Notes: generated by a model from the sequence alone, not told the origin. Positions 44,342 to 53,762 are shown, counted from the first letter of the stretch. The stretch is DNA of 64,000 nucleotides from CAYRWR01 sp964428015 (GCA_964428015.1 CAYRWR010000011.1:21814-85813), one strand, 5' to 3'. Numbers and translations: made by a program.

Positions 44342-46388
44342 GATGAAAAAACTCGAGCTCAGCCTGGTATCCACCATCCGGGCCCGGGTTTTTCAGGAAC
44401 TGCAGGAAGCAGGCTGTGTTCATCTTCAAAATGTCACTTCTTCTCAGGATGTGGCTGACGCGAGTTATGTCAATATAGAGCTGGATGATCTGGAGACCGA
44501 AGAGATGCTCTCTTCCCTTGAGGACAGTATAGATTTTCTCCAGTCTCACATACCAGTGGTCAAAGCCGGCATGCTGGAAAGCATGTCTGCTGTCCCGCCT
44601 TCCCGTTCCCTTCAGGAGATGCAGGAGCTCTATAACTCCTTCCCCCTGGAAGAAGTTCTCAAAGACATCCGCAGCCTGGAGCAGGAATACAAAGATACCG
44701 AAGCCCGCATCGCGGCTCTGTCCAAAGAAGAGGCTGACCTCAGCATCTGGAAAAATGTAGGTCTGGATCTGGACAGTATCCATGGCAACAACCCCTATAC
44801 CGGCGGTATGGCCGGCTATATCCCCAGGGACACACTGAGCCGTTTCAGCCAGGAGCTGCAGCAGGCCAGTCCCTACCTGGATATTCTGGTGGCGGACACT
44901 ACCCCCAATGAAGTGTATCTTTACATTATATATGCTAAAAGTGAAGAGGAAGCGGTACGTGAAAAGATTAAGGATCTGGGTTTTGCCGGCATGGCAGTAT
45001 CCGACCGCAAGGGTGACCTTCGTGCCGTACTGGAGGATATTACCGCTCAGCTCAAGCGGCTGCGCAGCCGCCTGGAAGTATTTCGGGTACTGATCATAGA
45101 CTCCGCGGAACACCTGGACAGCCTCAAGCTGCTCCATGACCTCTTACTCATCCATCAGCAGGGCCAGGAAGCACAGGGTCAGGGAGTGCAGACTCAGACC
45201 GTCAGCTTTTTCCAGGGCTGGGTACCAGTACCCCAGATCGAAAAAATTGTGGCAATCCTGGGGCGACATCAGGAGCTGGAATACAGCTTGACAGACCCGG
45301 TAGAGGCAGAATATGAAGATGTCCCAATTCTTTTAGAAAATAAAAAGATTTTTAAACCTTTTGAACCGTTGACCCGAATGTACGGTCTGCCCATGTATGG
45401 CACCAGTCTGGATCCTACACCTCACCTTTCACCCTTTTATTTTCTATTTTACGGATTCTGCCTGGGTGATTTTTTCTACGGCCTGATTATGATGTTCCTT
45501 TTTGGTTTTTTGGCTATCAAAAGTAGGAAAAATGCCGGGACATCCGCCTTTATGAGTATGCTGGCATTGGCAGGATTGTCTTCCGCTGCTTTTGGAGTGG
45601 TTTTTGGATCTTATTTCGGCAATCTTTTTACTGAATATATCAAAGTACCGCTACTTGCTAACCCGGGATTGATTAACACCCTGGATAAACCCATGCTGGT
45701 ATTATACATTGCCCTTATTTTGGGAGCGGTTCACCTTCTCTATGGATTAGTGGTAAACATGTTCAGCCAGATGCGCAAAAATGCCCTGGACGCTATCTTT
45801 GATAACCTTTCCTGGATGGTATTCCTGAGCGGATTCTTTACCTGGCTGGTCTTGGTACGTATCGGTGAACTGGTACAGATAACTCTGCCTGCTATGTATG
45901 TACCTAATGCCGCTACCGCAGGCATTTTTACAACCCTCATGCTAATAGGCGCGGGATTGATCGTGCTGAATTCTATTCGCAAAGCGCTGGCTAAAGGTCC
46001 CCTGGGAATTATCACAGGGTTCCTGGGAGGTCTGTGGGAACTGTATGAGGCCACCGGTTTCTTAAGTGATCTGTTGAGCTATGCCCGTCTGTTGGCATTA
46101 GGTCTGGCCACCGGTGTTATCGCCAATGTATTTAATTTTCTGTCTTTTGATATGGTCATGAAAGGTATGGGGCCTGCCCTGGGCATACCTCTGGGTATTA
46201 TCCTGCTTCTTATCGGGCACATGTTTAACCTGGTCCTGAGTGCCTTCGGGGCTTTTGTCCACTCCCTGCGTCTCCAGTTCGTGGAGTTTTTCTCCAAGTT
46301 TATGGAGGCAGGCGGACGGGAATTTCAACCCCTTAAACAGGAAGGCAGCTATTATAATGTACAGAATATTCAAAAAGACGCTAGATAA
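44328..46388 (+). CDS. atpI: V/A-type ATPase subunit I
   Basis: A 686-residue membrane subunit: a soluble helical N-terminal half of about 340 residues that anchors the stalks, then a hydrophobic domain with about seven helices that, with the K ring, forms the ion path. Diagnostic sequence includes FFYGLIMMFLFGF and the conserved ETTGFLSDLLSYARLLALGLATGVIANVFN-type helix (here ATGFLSDLLSYARLLALGLATG) with the arginine essential for ion transfer. Length and organisation are normal. It overlaps the preceding gene by 14 bases, so translation is coupled. Confidence 0.92.
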   Translation: MAIVKMKKLELSLVSTIRARVFQELQEAGCVHLQNVTSSQDVADASYVNIELDDLETEEMLSSLEDSIDFLQSHIPVVKAGMLESMSAVPPSRSLQEMQELYNSFPLEEVLKDIRSLEQEYKDTEARIAALSKEEADLSIWKNVGLDLDSIHGNNPYTGGMAGYIPRDTLSRFSQELQQASPYLDILVADTTPNEVYLYIIYAKSEEEAVREKIKDLGFAGMAVSDRKGDLRAVLEDITAQLKRLRSRLEVFRVLIIDSAEHLDSLKLLHDLLLIHQQGQEAQGQGVQTQTVSFFQGWVPVPQIEKIVAILGRHQELEYSLTDPVEAEYEDVPILLENKKIFKPFEPLTRMYGLPMYGTSLDPTPHLSPFYFLFYGFCLGDFFYGLIMMFLFGFLAIKSRKNAGTSAFMSMLALAGLSSAAFGVVFGSYFGNLFTEYIKVPLLANPGLINTLDKPMLVLYIALILGAVHLLYGLVVNMFSQMRKNALDAIFDNLSWMVFLSGFFTWLVLVRIGELVQITLPAMYVPNAATAGIFTTLMLIGAGLIVLNSIRKALAKGPLGIITGFLGGLWELYEATGFLSDLLSYARLLALGLATGVIANVFNFLSFDMVMKGMGPALGIPLGIILLLIGHMFNLVLSAFGAFVHSLRLQFVEFFSKFMEAGGREFQPLKQEGSYYNVQNIQKDAR

Positions 46389-46412
46389 AGAAAAACTACG
46401 GAGGATATATCC

Positions 46413-46979
46413 ATGTGGAAAGGTAACAAAACAGCAAAACTCTTAGGAATAACCGGACTGGCCCTATTGGCCGCAGTAGTCCCTTCTTTCGCTCAGGAAG
46501 TAACAGGAGCGGCGCCTGTCAGTCCCGGATTCTGGGGGACAGCTTTGGCTATACTGGGAGCGGCTCTGTCCACTTTGGGCGGGGGCTTTGGTTCCAGCGT
46601 CGGTGTGGGTATCGCCGGACAAGTCGGTAACGGCGTCCTCAGCGAAGATGGGGGTAAATTCGGTAGCGTACTAGTGCTGCAAGCGCTCCCAATGACCCAG
46701 TCTATTTATGGTATGCTGATCGCTTTTATGATCCTGCCTAAGTTGACAGGAGATCTGACTGTAGATAAAGGGTTGGGTATCCTTTTTGCAGCTCTGCCCA
46801 TAGCTGTGACCGGGTATATTTCCGGAGTGTGGCAGGGAAAAGTGTCAGCCGCCTCCATGCAGCTGATCGCCCGTAAACCCAAACAGATGGGACAGGCTAT
46901 CATCCTGCCGGCCATGGTGGAGACTTTCGCCGTATTCGGCCTGCTGGTGTCTATCCTGATGTTAGGTGCTGTAAAATAA
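46413..46979 (+). CDS. atpK: V/A-type ATPase proteolipid subunit K, sodium-site type
   Basis: A 188-residue proteolipid: a signal-like first helix (ending PSFAQ) and two tandem helical hairpins that form the rotor ring. Only the second hairpin keeps the ion-carrying acid (Glu170, in LPAMVETFAVFG); the first has Gln96 in LPMTQSIYG. Leu92, Thr95, Gln96, Gln141 and Glu170 stand at the same spacing as the five sodium ligands of Enterococcus hirae NtpK (61, 64, 65, 110, 139). This favours sodium over protons as coupling ion. A hairpin follows the gene. Confidence 0.93.
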   Translation: MWKGNKTAKLLGITGLALLAAVVPSFAQEVTGAAPVSPGFWGTALAILGAALSTLGGGFGSSVGVGIAGQVGNGVLSEDGGKFGSVLVLQALPMTQSIYGMLIAFMILPKLTGDLTVDKGLGILFAALPIAVTGYISGVWQGKVSAASMQLIARKPKQMGQAIILPAMVETFAVFGLLVSILMLGAVK

Positions 46980-46987
46980 AAATTTTT

Positions 46988-47005
46988 CAGGGGCGTTTGC
47001 TCCTG
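46988..47005 (+). other. hairpin in the atpK-atpE gap
   Basis: CAGGGGC pairs with GCTCCTG (one G-T pair) around GTTT, with a T-rich stretch beginning about ten bases later. It may stabilise the atpK end of the transcript or act as a partial terminator, which would raise the amount of proteolipid relative to downstream subunits. Confidence 0.4.
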
Positions 47006-47063
47006 AATGTCTTTATTGTTTTTTAGATTTTTACCAGATACAGAATAGTACAAGGAGACAGAC

Positions 47064-47633
47064 ATGAGTCTCGAAGATATCAAGAAGAAAATCCTCAAGG
47101 ACGCCCATACGGAAAGGGATAAACTCCTGGAACAGGCTAACCTCCGTAAAAAAGAGATCCTGAAGGATTATGATAAAAAGATAAAAGAATATGATGAATC
47201 ATTGAAAGAATCCGCCCAGGCAGAAGGCGAATCCGTACAACGCGGTATTGTTATTGATGCCCGCCAGAGATTTAACAATGAGATCCTGGGTAAAAAGCGT
47301 GACATACTGTCTGCTTCCTTCCAGAAGGCCATGCAGGCTTTTCTGGACTCTGCCGACTACCCTACCCTTATGACTCACCTGGTGGAAACCGCGGTTGACG
47401 GTAAAGACAGTGAAATCATACTGTCTGCTAAAGAAAAAAAGCTGAATGCCGCCTGGATAGAAAAAACTGCCAAATCTGCCAAAGTGAAACTAAAAATTGC
47501 AGACGAAAAAGGGAAATTCCTGGGTGGTGTGACCGTAAAACAGGGCGATTATTTCGTGAATATCACCGTAGAAGCCCTGTTCAATTCAATTAAAGAAGAA
47601 GCCGAGAAGAATCTGGCTGAGATCTTGTTTTAA
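47064..47633 (+). CDS. atpE: V/A-type ATPase subunit E
   Basis: A 189-residue peripheral-stalk subunit: a long charged N-terminal helix (about 1-85, with the LRKKEILKDYDKKI type of heptads) and a globular C-terminal domain. Position after K and before C, and the E-subunit pattern GGVTVKQGDYFVNITVEALFNSIKEE near the end, support the call. Together with the H/G subunit it forms the stator holding the catalytic A3B3 head. AGGAG precedes the start. Confidence 0.88.
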   Translation: MSLEDIKKKILKDAHTERDKLLEQANLRKKEILKDYDKKIKEYDESLKESAQAEGESVQRGIVIDARQRFNNEILGKKRDILSASFQKAMQAFLDSADYPTLMTHLVETAVDGKDSEIILSAKEKKLNAAWIEKTAKSAKVKLKIADEKGKFLGGVTVKQGDYFVNITVEALFNSIKEEAEKNLAEILF

Positions 47634-47642
47634 GAGGAAAGT

Positions 47643-48641
47643 ATGGCTGATTGGGGATTCGTTGCGGGACAGCTGCGCAGTCTGAAAAAGGACCTGCTGG
47701 ATGGACCCGCGTTATTCCGGCTGATAGACGCGGGCAATGACATGGCCTTTCTCAAAGCAGTAGAAGACAGCTCCTATGGAGCCTGGTTTACTGCCGGAAA
47801 TATTGCCCACTATGATCTGATTTTTGAAAAATATCTGCTGGACCTGTATGAAAGCCTGGAAAAACTGCTCCCGGAAAACCCCATCCTGCTGCTGCAGCAT
47901 CTCAATTATGATATATCCAATATGAAGATAGTCTATAAGACTAAAGCCCGGGGTGATTCCATGAAGTGGGAAAGCCTGAATGAAAATGGCACCATTGTAC
48001 CGGAAGAGCTTTATACTATTATAGAAGATAAACTATATTTTAAATTACCCCAGCCTTTTGATATTGCATTCAGGGAACTGGACGAAATCCTGCACAATTT
48101 TCCTGATGATCAGATAGTAGACTTTAGACTGGATCAGGCGGCTATGGATTACCGCTACAGCCTGTTATCTGAAACAGAGGAATACCGAGAAGTACTCCCC
48201 TATCTGACTGTCCAGGCTGATCTGGAAAATATTAAAAACACTTTGCGGGCCAAAAAGATGGGCATAGAACGTCTTATGTTTCCTTATGTCCTGCTGCCGC
48301 ACGGCACTATACCTGCCGACCGTTTTGAGATGTATTATGCTGAAAACCTGGAAGATCTGACCGAACATCTACGCGACACCCAGTATGGTAAGATCATCAC
48401 CACCGGGCTGGATGCTATGCTGGATAAAAAAGGTTTTTCCCTGCTGGAAAAACAGATTGACCTGTATCTCCTGGAACAGATCAGCAGTTACCAGTACGCT
48501 GCCGGCGGCCCCCTGGTGCTGGTGGAATTCCTGGAGCTTAAGCGCCTGGAGATTAAAAATCTGACTATTTTGTTTATTGGAAAACTGAATAACCTGGCTG
48601 CCGACCAGATAAAAGCGAGGTTGCGTACTAATGCTGTCTAA
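47643..48641 (+). CDS. atpC: V/A-type ATPase subunit C
   Basis: A 332-residue, mostly helical soluble protein with the C-subunit pattern of acidic, leucine-rich helices (DLYESLEKLLPENPILLLQHLNYDISNMK, and the LRAKKMGIERLMFPYVLLPHG segment). Subunit C (the d subunit of eukaryotic V-ATPase) forms the funnel linking the central rotor shaft to the K ring. It lies nine bases after atpE and overlaps atpF by 11 bases. Confidence 0.88.
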   Translation: MADWGFVAGQLRSLKKDLLDGPALFRLIDAGNDMAFLKAVEDSSYGAWFTAGNIAHYDLIFEKYLLDLYESLEKLLPENPILLLQHLNYDISNMKIVYKTKARGDSMKWESLNENGTIVPEELYTIIEDKLYFKLPQPFDIAFRELDEILHNFPDDQIVDFRLDQAAMDYRYSLLSETEEYREVLPYLTVQADLENIKNTLRAKKMGIERLMFPYVLLPHGTIPADRFEMYYAENLEDLTEHLRDTQYGKIITTGLDAMLDKKGFSLLEKQIDLYLLEQISSYQYAAGGPLVLVEFLELKRLEIKNLTILFIGKLNNLAADQIKARLRTNAV

Positions 48642-48957
48642 AAAAATCGCCGTGATCGGCGCACCTGATACCATCCTGCCTTTTTCCGCTATCGGTGCTG
48701 ATGCCTATGATGCTCTGGATAGCGAAAGCGCGGAAACCATCCTGGATGAAATAGTTTTAAAGGATTACGGCATAATATACCTGGAAGAAGCCTACGCCCG
48801 CAATTTTACGGAAAAGATTGAAAAGCTGAACAATTCCCACCGGGAGATGAGTATCACTGTAATTTCGGGCAGCCGGGGCGGCTCCAATGTGGCAGTGGAA
48901 AAGATACGCAACCAGGTAAAAAAGGCTATAGGCCTGGATTTATTTTCTGACAACTAG
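48631..48957 (+). CDS. atpF: V/A-type ATPase subunit F
   Basis: A 108-residue protein with the Rossmann-like F-subunit fold signature: KKIAVIGAPDTILPFSAIGAD at the N-terminus and the YGIIYLEEAYARNF strand-helix, ending in a flexible helix. Subunit F sits on the rotor and regulates the enzyme. The gene overlaps atpC by 11 bases and is followed by the catalytic A subunit. Confidence 0.88.
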   Translation: MLSKKIAVIGAPDTILPFSAIGADAYDALDSESAETILDEIVLKDYGIIYLEEAYARNFTEKIEKLNNSHREMSITVISGSRGGSNVAVEKIRNQVKKAIGLDLFSDN

Positions 48958-49008
48958 TGATTATAGATTTTAGAGGGCAGACCCTCAACCCAAGGCAAGG
49001 AGTACAAC

Positions 49009-50784
49009 ATGGTCCAAGGAACCATAACTAAAGTAACCGGACCTCTGGTCATCGCCTCAGGCATGAACGGAGCTAAGATGTTTGACATGGTCAAAGTGTC
49101 AAATGAAGGTCTTATCGGTGAAATCATACAGCTGAAAGGCAATAGCGCCTATATCCAGGTCTATGAAGATACTTCAGGTATCGGACCGGGCGAGCCTGTG
49201 ATATCTACAGGAGCTCCCCTCTCTGTGGAACTGGGTCCGGGGCTGATAGGAAATTTCTTTGACGGGATTCAGCGCCCTCTGGAAGGTATTGCCAAGGCTT
49301 CCGGTTCCGCTTTTATTGCCCGGGGTATTGACGTACGCCCTCTGGACAAAGATAAAAAGTGGGAATTTATCCCCAAAGTAAAGGCAGGCGATAAAGTCTC
49401 CCAGGGAGATATTCTGGGGGAAGTCCCTGAAACATCCCTGGTCATCCATCGCATCCTTACTCCGGTAGGCATAACCGGAACAGTTTCCAAAATCAAACCC
49501 GGTAATTTTACCGTGGATGAGACTATAGTGGTCCTGACCGATGAAGAGGGCAAAGAACACAACCTGACTATGACCCAAAAATGGCCGGTGCGTATTCCCC
49601 GTCCTGTAAAGCGCAAACTGCCTCCCCGCAGCCAGATGTACACCGGACAGCGCATCATCGACACTTTCTTCCCCCTGGTCAAAGGCGGTACAGCAGCCAT
49701 CCCCGGACCTTTCGGCTCCGGAAAGACCGTAACCCAGCACCAGCTGGCTAAATGGTCAGAAGCGGAAATCGTGGTCTATATCGGATGCGGTGAACGAGGT
49801 AATGAAATGACAGACGTGCTGGCTGAATTCCCCGAGCTGATCGACCCTAAAAGCGGCAAGCCTCTCATGGACCGCACTGTCCTCATTGCCAATACTTCCA
49901 ATATGCCGGTAGCCGCCCGTGAAGCTTCTATTTATACCGGTATTACCCTGGCGGAGTACTTCCGTGATATGGGATACAGCGTGGCTCTCATGGCCGACTC
50001 CACCAGCCGCTGGGCAGAAGCTCTGCGTGAAATGTCGGGTCGTTTGGAAGAAATGCCCGGTGAAGAAGGCTATCCCGCCTATCTGGGCAGCCGTCTGGCT
50101 ACTTTTTATGAGCGCGCCGGTATCGTCAACGTGCTGAATTCTTCCCAGGACATCACCGCCTCTATCTCTGTGATCGGTGCGGTATCTCCTCCGGGTGGAG
50201 ACTTTTCCGAACCTGTGACCCAGAACACTCTGCGTGTGGTCAAGGTCTTCTGGGCCCTGGACTCCAATCTGGCCTACCAGAGACACTTCCCCGCTATCAA
50301 CTGGCTGGTGAGTTACTCTCTTTACAATGATTCGCTGGTGGATTTCTGGAGAGAGACCCTGGGTGAAGAATGGTATGAAGTCAAGACGGAAGGCATGAAG
50401 ATTCTGGAAGAAGAAGCAGAACTCAAGGAAATTGTCCGTCTGGTGGGTATTGACTCCCTGACCCGTGAGCAGAGAGTGACCCTGCTGACTGCTAAAGCTA
50501 TTCGCGAAGACTTCCTGCATCAGAATGCCACCCATGAAGTAGATACTTATACTTCTATACAGAAACAGATGAAAATGGTCAATACCATCATCAATTTCCA
50601 TCACCTGGCCATGGAAGCAGTACACAAGGGCGTAGAGTATGACCGCATTGAACTGATGGCCTGTACCGAAAGTTTTTCCACCATGAAATTCATAGAAGAA
50701 GCCAAAATTCAAAAAGAATTTGAAACCATAGAAAAAAATATGAGGCAGGAATTTGCCGCATTAACCACAGGGATCGAGGGGTAA
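49009..50784 (+). CDS. atpA: V/A-type ATPase catalytic subunit A
   Basis: The 591-residue catalytic subunit, with the barrel domain at the N-terminus (ITKVTGPLVIASGM), the extra non-homologous domain near residues 115-185 and the nucleotide-binding domain with Walker A GPFGSGKTV, GCGERGNEM, the SRWAEALREMSGRLEEMPGEEGYPAYLGSRLA segment and a normal C-terminal helical part. It hydrolyses or makes ATP at the A/B interface. The length is normal. AAGGAG is five bases before the ATG. Confidence 0.97.
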   Translation: MVQGTITKVTGPLVIASGMNGAKMFDMVKVSNEGLIGEIIQLKGNSAYIQVYEDTSGIGPGEPVISTGAPLSVELGPGLIGNFFDGIQRPLEGIAKASGSAFIARGIDVRPLDKDKKWEFIPKVKAGDKVSQGDILGEVPETSLVIHRILTPVGITGTVSKIKPGNFTVDETIVVLTDEEGKEHNLTMTQKWPVRIPRPVKRKLPPRSQMYTGQRIIDTFFPLVKGGTAAIPGPFGSGKTVTQHQLAKWSEAEIVVYIGCGERGNEMTDVLAEFPELIDPKSGKPLMDRTVLIANTSNMPVAAREASIYTGITLAEYFRDMGYSVALMADSTSRWAEALREMSGRLEEMPGEEGYPAYLGSRLATFYERAGIVNVLNSSQDITASISVIGAVSPPGGDFSEPVTQNTLRVVKVFWALDSNLAYQRHFPAINWLVSYSLYNDSLVDFWRETLGEEWYEVKTEGMKILEEEAELKEIVRLVGIDSLTREQRVTLLTAKAIREDFLHQNATHEVDTYTSIQKQMKMVNTIINFHHLAMEAVHKGVEYDRIELMACTESFSTMKFIEEAKIQKEFETIEKNMRQEFAALTTGIEG

Positions 50785-50787
50785 GCC

Positions 50788-52194
50788 ATGTTAAGAGAAT
50801 ATAAGACTATTTCCAGTGTAGAAGGCCCCCTGGTTGTGGTGCAGATCCAGCATGACTGTAAATTTGACGAACTGGTCGAGATCGAACTGGGCAACGGTGA
50901 AAGACGCCGGGGCAAGGTGCTGGAAGCCTACTCCGATAAGGCTCTCATCCAGGTATTTGAAGGCTCCACCGGTATCGATGTACGGGATACCAAAGTGACT
51001 TTCCTGGGAAAGGTTGTGCGTATCCCTGTAGCTCCGGATATCCTGGGGCGCATCTTTAACGGTTCAGGTAAACCCATCGACGGGGGCCCTGAACTGATCG
51101 CGGAAAACTACCTGGATATCAACGGCGCGCCTATTAATCCCTTTAACCGCGACTTCCCGGCTGAGTTTATTCAGACCGGTATTTCCGCTATCGACGGGAT
51201 GAACCCTCTGGTAAGAGGACAGAAGCTGCCTATATTCTCCGGATCCGGTCTGCCCCACTCCCGTATGGCGGCTCAGATCGCCCGTCAGGCCCAGACCCTC
51301 AAAGCTCATGACTCCTTCGCGGTGGTATTTGCCGCCATGGGTATCACCTATGAAGAAAGCCATTATTTCATGGAAGACCTCAAAAAAACCGGTGCCATTG
51401 AGCGTACTGTGATGTATATCAACCTGGCGGATGACCCTGCCATCGAGCGTATCACCACCCCTCGTATGGCCCTGACTACCGCGGAATACCTGGCCTTTGA
51501 ACAGAATATGCACGTGCTGGTGATCCTCACCGACATGACAAACTACTGCGAAGCTCTGCGTGAAATCTCCGCCGCCCGCAAAGAAGTACCCGGACGCCGC
51601 GGATATCCCGGATATCTGTATACTGACCTGTCCACTCTTTACGAAAGAGCGGGGAAAATTAAAGGGAATTCCGGATCTATCACCATGATCCCCATCCTGT
51701 CCATGCCGGAAGATGACAAGACCCACCCTATACCTGACCTTACCGGCTATATTACCGAAGGCCAGATCATTCTGTCACGGCCCCTGAATGGTAAGGGTAT
51801 CTATCCTCCCATTGATGTGCTGCCCAGCCTGTCCCGTCTGAGAGACAAGGGTATCGGTAAAAATCGTACCCGTGAAGACCATGCCGATCTGGCTAACCAG
51901 CTGTTTGCGGCTTACGCCCGCGGCAAGGAAGCAAAAGAACTGGAAGCCATCCTGGGTGAAGGCGCTCTGACCCCGGTTGACCTGAAATTCAGCCAATTCG
52001 TGGACAGATATGAAAATGAATTCGTGAAACAGCCCGACCATGAGAACCGCACCATAGAAAAGACCCTGGCCATAGGCTGGGACCTGGTAGCACACCTCCC
52101 GGTAGCCGAATTGAAACGTATCCGGGAAGAATACAAACAGAAATACTTACAGCCGGTGATGGAAAAACTGGGAGTAGTTGATGCAAAGGATTAA
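50788..52194 (+). CDS. atpB: V/A-type ATPase regulatory subunit B
   Basis: The 468-residue non-catalytic partner of A: LREYKTISSVEGPLVVV at the N-terminus, GSGLPHSRMAAQIARQ at the degenerate P-loop position, FAAMGITYEES, LADDPAIERI and RKEVPGRRGYPGYLYTDLSTLYERAG. It lacks a functional Walker A lysine motif, as expected. It starts three bases after atpA. Confidence 0.97.
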   Translation: MLREYKTISSVEGPLVVVQIQHDCKFDELVEIELGNGERRRGKVLEAYSDKALIQVFEGSTGIDVRDTKVTFLGKVVRIPVAPDILGRIFNGSGKPIDGGPELIAENYLDINGAPINPFNRDFPAEFIQTGISAIDGMNPLVRGQKLPIFSGSGLPHSRMAAQIARQAQTLKAHDSFAVVFAAMGITYEESHYFMEDLKKTGAIERTVMYINLADDPAIERITTPRMALTTAEYLAFEQNMHVLVILTDMTNYCEALREISAARKEVPGRRGYPGYLYTDLSTLYERAGKIKGNSGSITMIPILSMPEDDKTHPIPDLTGYITEGQIILSRPLNGKGIYPPIDVLPSLSRLRDKGIGKNRTREDHADLANQLFAAYARGKEAKELEAILGEGALTPVDLKFSQFVDRYENEFVKQPDHENRTIEKTLAIGWDLVAHLPVAELKRIREEYKQKYLQPVMEKLGVVDAKD

Positions 52195-52798
52195 TCCTAA
52201 CCGTATGGAGCTGTCCCTCCAGAAGAAAAAACTGGGGGTAGCCCGACGCGGTCATAAACTTCTCAAGGATAAACAGGATGCTTTGATCCAGTTGTTTATG
52301 GAAAAGGTAAAACAGGCTATCGCTCTCCGCAAGGAAATCGATGCCGAACTACAGGATGCCTATGCCAGTTTTTTAATAGCCAAAGGGGGCATGGAGAAAT
52401 CCACTGCTGACTCTATTTTCTCTTCATCCAACGTCCAGGTACAGCTCAATGCCATGGTACAGAACCATCTGGGTGTACGCAGCCCGGTCTATCAGTTTAC
52501 TCAGCAGGGTAATCTCCACTCCTATTCTCTGGTAGGGACTTCGGGAGAGCTGGACACAGCCCTGGAAATTTTTTCCGGTGTCCTGGAAAAAATGGTCAAG
52601 CTCAGTGAACTGGAAAAAATGGTAGAACTCATGGCTATTGAAATAGAAAAAACCCGCCGTAGGGTCAACGCTCTGGAATACCGTTTAATACCCCAGACAG
52701 AAGAGATTATCCGCTTCATTAAAATGAAGCTGGATGAGATGGAAAGATCCAACCTCTCCCGCCTGATGAAAGTAAAGGACATCGTCAGAGGAGACTAA
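52181..52798 (+). CDS. atpD: V/A-type ATPase rotor subunit D
   Basis: A 205-residue coiled-coil rotor shaft: MQRINPNRMELSLQKKKLGVARRGHKLLKDKQDAL at the N-terminus and the C-terminal helix with EIEKTRRRVNALEYRLIPQTEEIIRFIKMKLDEMER, both diagnostic. It transmits rotation between head and ring. The start is ATG at 52181 (GGGAG six bases upstream) and overlaps atpB by 14 bases. Last gene of the operon. Confidence 0.95.
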   Translation: MQRINPNRMELSLQKKKLGVARRGHKLLKDKQDALIQLFMEKVKQAIALRKEIDAELQDAYASFLIAKGGMEKSTADSIFSSSNVQVQLNAMVQNHLGVRSPVYQFTQQGNLHSYSLVGTSGELDTALEIFSGVLEKMVKLSELEKMVELMAIEIEKTRRRVNALEYRLIPQTEEIIRFIKMKLDEMERSNLSRLMKVKDIVRGD

Positions 52799-52815
52799 AG
52801 TCTCCTCTTTATTTT
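52787..52815 (+). terminator. terminator of the V/A-ATPase operon
   Basis: AGAGGAGACT pairs with AGTCTCCTCT around AA, followed by TTATTTTT. The stem overlaps the atpD stop codon. Confidence 0.85.
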
Positions 52816-52842
52816 TACAAATAAAAATATAACAAATACTGC

Positions 52843-52870
52843 TTGCATTTTTTCAGCTATCTTTTAGAAT
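52843..52870 (+). promoter_or_regulatory. promoter of the first STAS gene
   Basis: TTGCAT, 16 bases, TAGAAT, 24 bases before the ATG. Confidence 0.5.
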
Positions 52871-52894
52871 CATGGATATGCAAGAGGAGAAGCA

Positions 52895-53254
52895 ATGTCG
52901 TTTCAGTTTCAGATTGAAAATGGTGTAAATATGATACGACTGGAAGGCAGCATAGAGTTTTTAAAGGCTCATGAACTGGAAAAATCCCTGGAAGACCTAA
53001 TCAGCGAAATCATATCCAGTGAAGCTGCACCACCTATTTTATTTGATTTTACCGATCTTAGCTATATTGACTCCTACGGGTTGGGAATACTGTTAAGATG
53101 GAAACAGCTCTGCACAAAAAATAAAATTCTCTACGCCTTTACCAACCTGAGAGGGCAGGTCAAAAATCAGTTTGAATCCGCTCAGGTCTCCACCGCTTTT
53201 CCTCTATTCGAGGATACTATGGATGCCATCCAGTACCTCAAAGAAAACAGCTGA
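52895..53254 (+). CDS. STAS-domain protein (anti-sigma-factor antagonist family), 1
   Basis: A 119-residue single STAS domain. FDFTDLSYIDSYGLGILLRW carries the serine (DSYG) that is phosphorylated in SpoIIAA/RsbV proteins; the flanking strands and the final amphipathic helix are typical. Such proteins switch partner with a GHKL kinase/anti-sigma factor. A second STAS gene follows on the same strand, and a GHKL ATPase gene lies opposite. AGAGGAG precedes the start. Confidence 0.85.
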   Translation: MSFQFQIENGVNMIRLEGSIEFLKAHELEKSLEDLISEIISSEAAPPILFDFTDLSYIDSYGLGILLRWKQLCTKNKILYAFTNLRGQVKNQFESAQVSTAFPLFEDTMDAIQYLKENS

Positions 53255-53327
53255 TTTATTTAATAATTATTTCACTTTTTACTCTACCGAGATGGTATTA
53301 TATACAGGACAACTATAGGGGGTGCCC

Positions 53328-53738
53328 GTGTCCTTTTCTATAAGGGAAAAAGAGGGTTTCATACAGGTTCTCATCAGTCAAAAGTTCGAATTACCTCAGG
53401 TGACAGTGTTCAGAGAGTGGATACATCAGATGCAGCACACCCTGGCTGAAGACAAAGCTGTTTTACCGCTTTTCGTGGATTTTACAAACCTGGAATACCT
53501 GGATAGTTCCGGAATTGGGGTGTTATTGAGTCTTAAAACGCTCTGCGAAAAGGCGGGCATTGCCTTTGCTTTTTATAATATCAGCCCCAAAATCCTGCAG
53601 CTGTTTAAACTGACTGATATTGATACCCTGTTTCCGGTTTTTACCAACCGGGAGGAAGGGGAGAACTATCTTTTAAATCACAAACCGTCTGAAAATAAAT
53701 CACAATCCTACAAAGCCTTTCGTTACCCTCACATGTAA
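53328..53738 (+). CDS. STAS-domain protein (anti-sigma-factor antagonist family), 2
   Basis: A STAS protein of about 136 residues with FVDFTNLEYLDSSGIGVLLSLK containing the phosphorylation-site serine (DSSG), and a short basic C-terminal tail. The start is probably GTG at 53328, which has AGGGGG five bases upstream; GTG at 53322 is the alternative. It is clearly a paralogue of the STAS gene before it and shares little outside the domain. Confidence 0.82.
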   Translation: MSFSIREKEGFIQVLISQKFELPQVTVFREWIHQMQHTLAEDKAVLPLFVDFTNLEYLDSSGIGVLLSLKTLCEKAGIAFAFYNISPKILQLFKLTDIDTLFPVFTNREEGENYLLNHKPSENKSQSYKAFRYPHM

Positions 53739-53762
53739 ACCAATCTTATCTTGAAATACTTA

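Noticed and set aside
44277..45137. Minus-strand open frame of 286 codons
   Set aside because: Opposite the start of atpI, which is certain; a mirror of its codon use.
49756..50712. Minus-strand open frame of 318 codons
   Set aside because: Opposite atpA, whose motifs are all intact.
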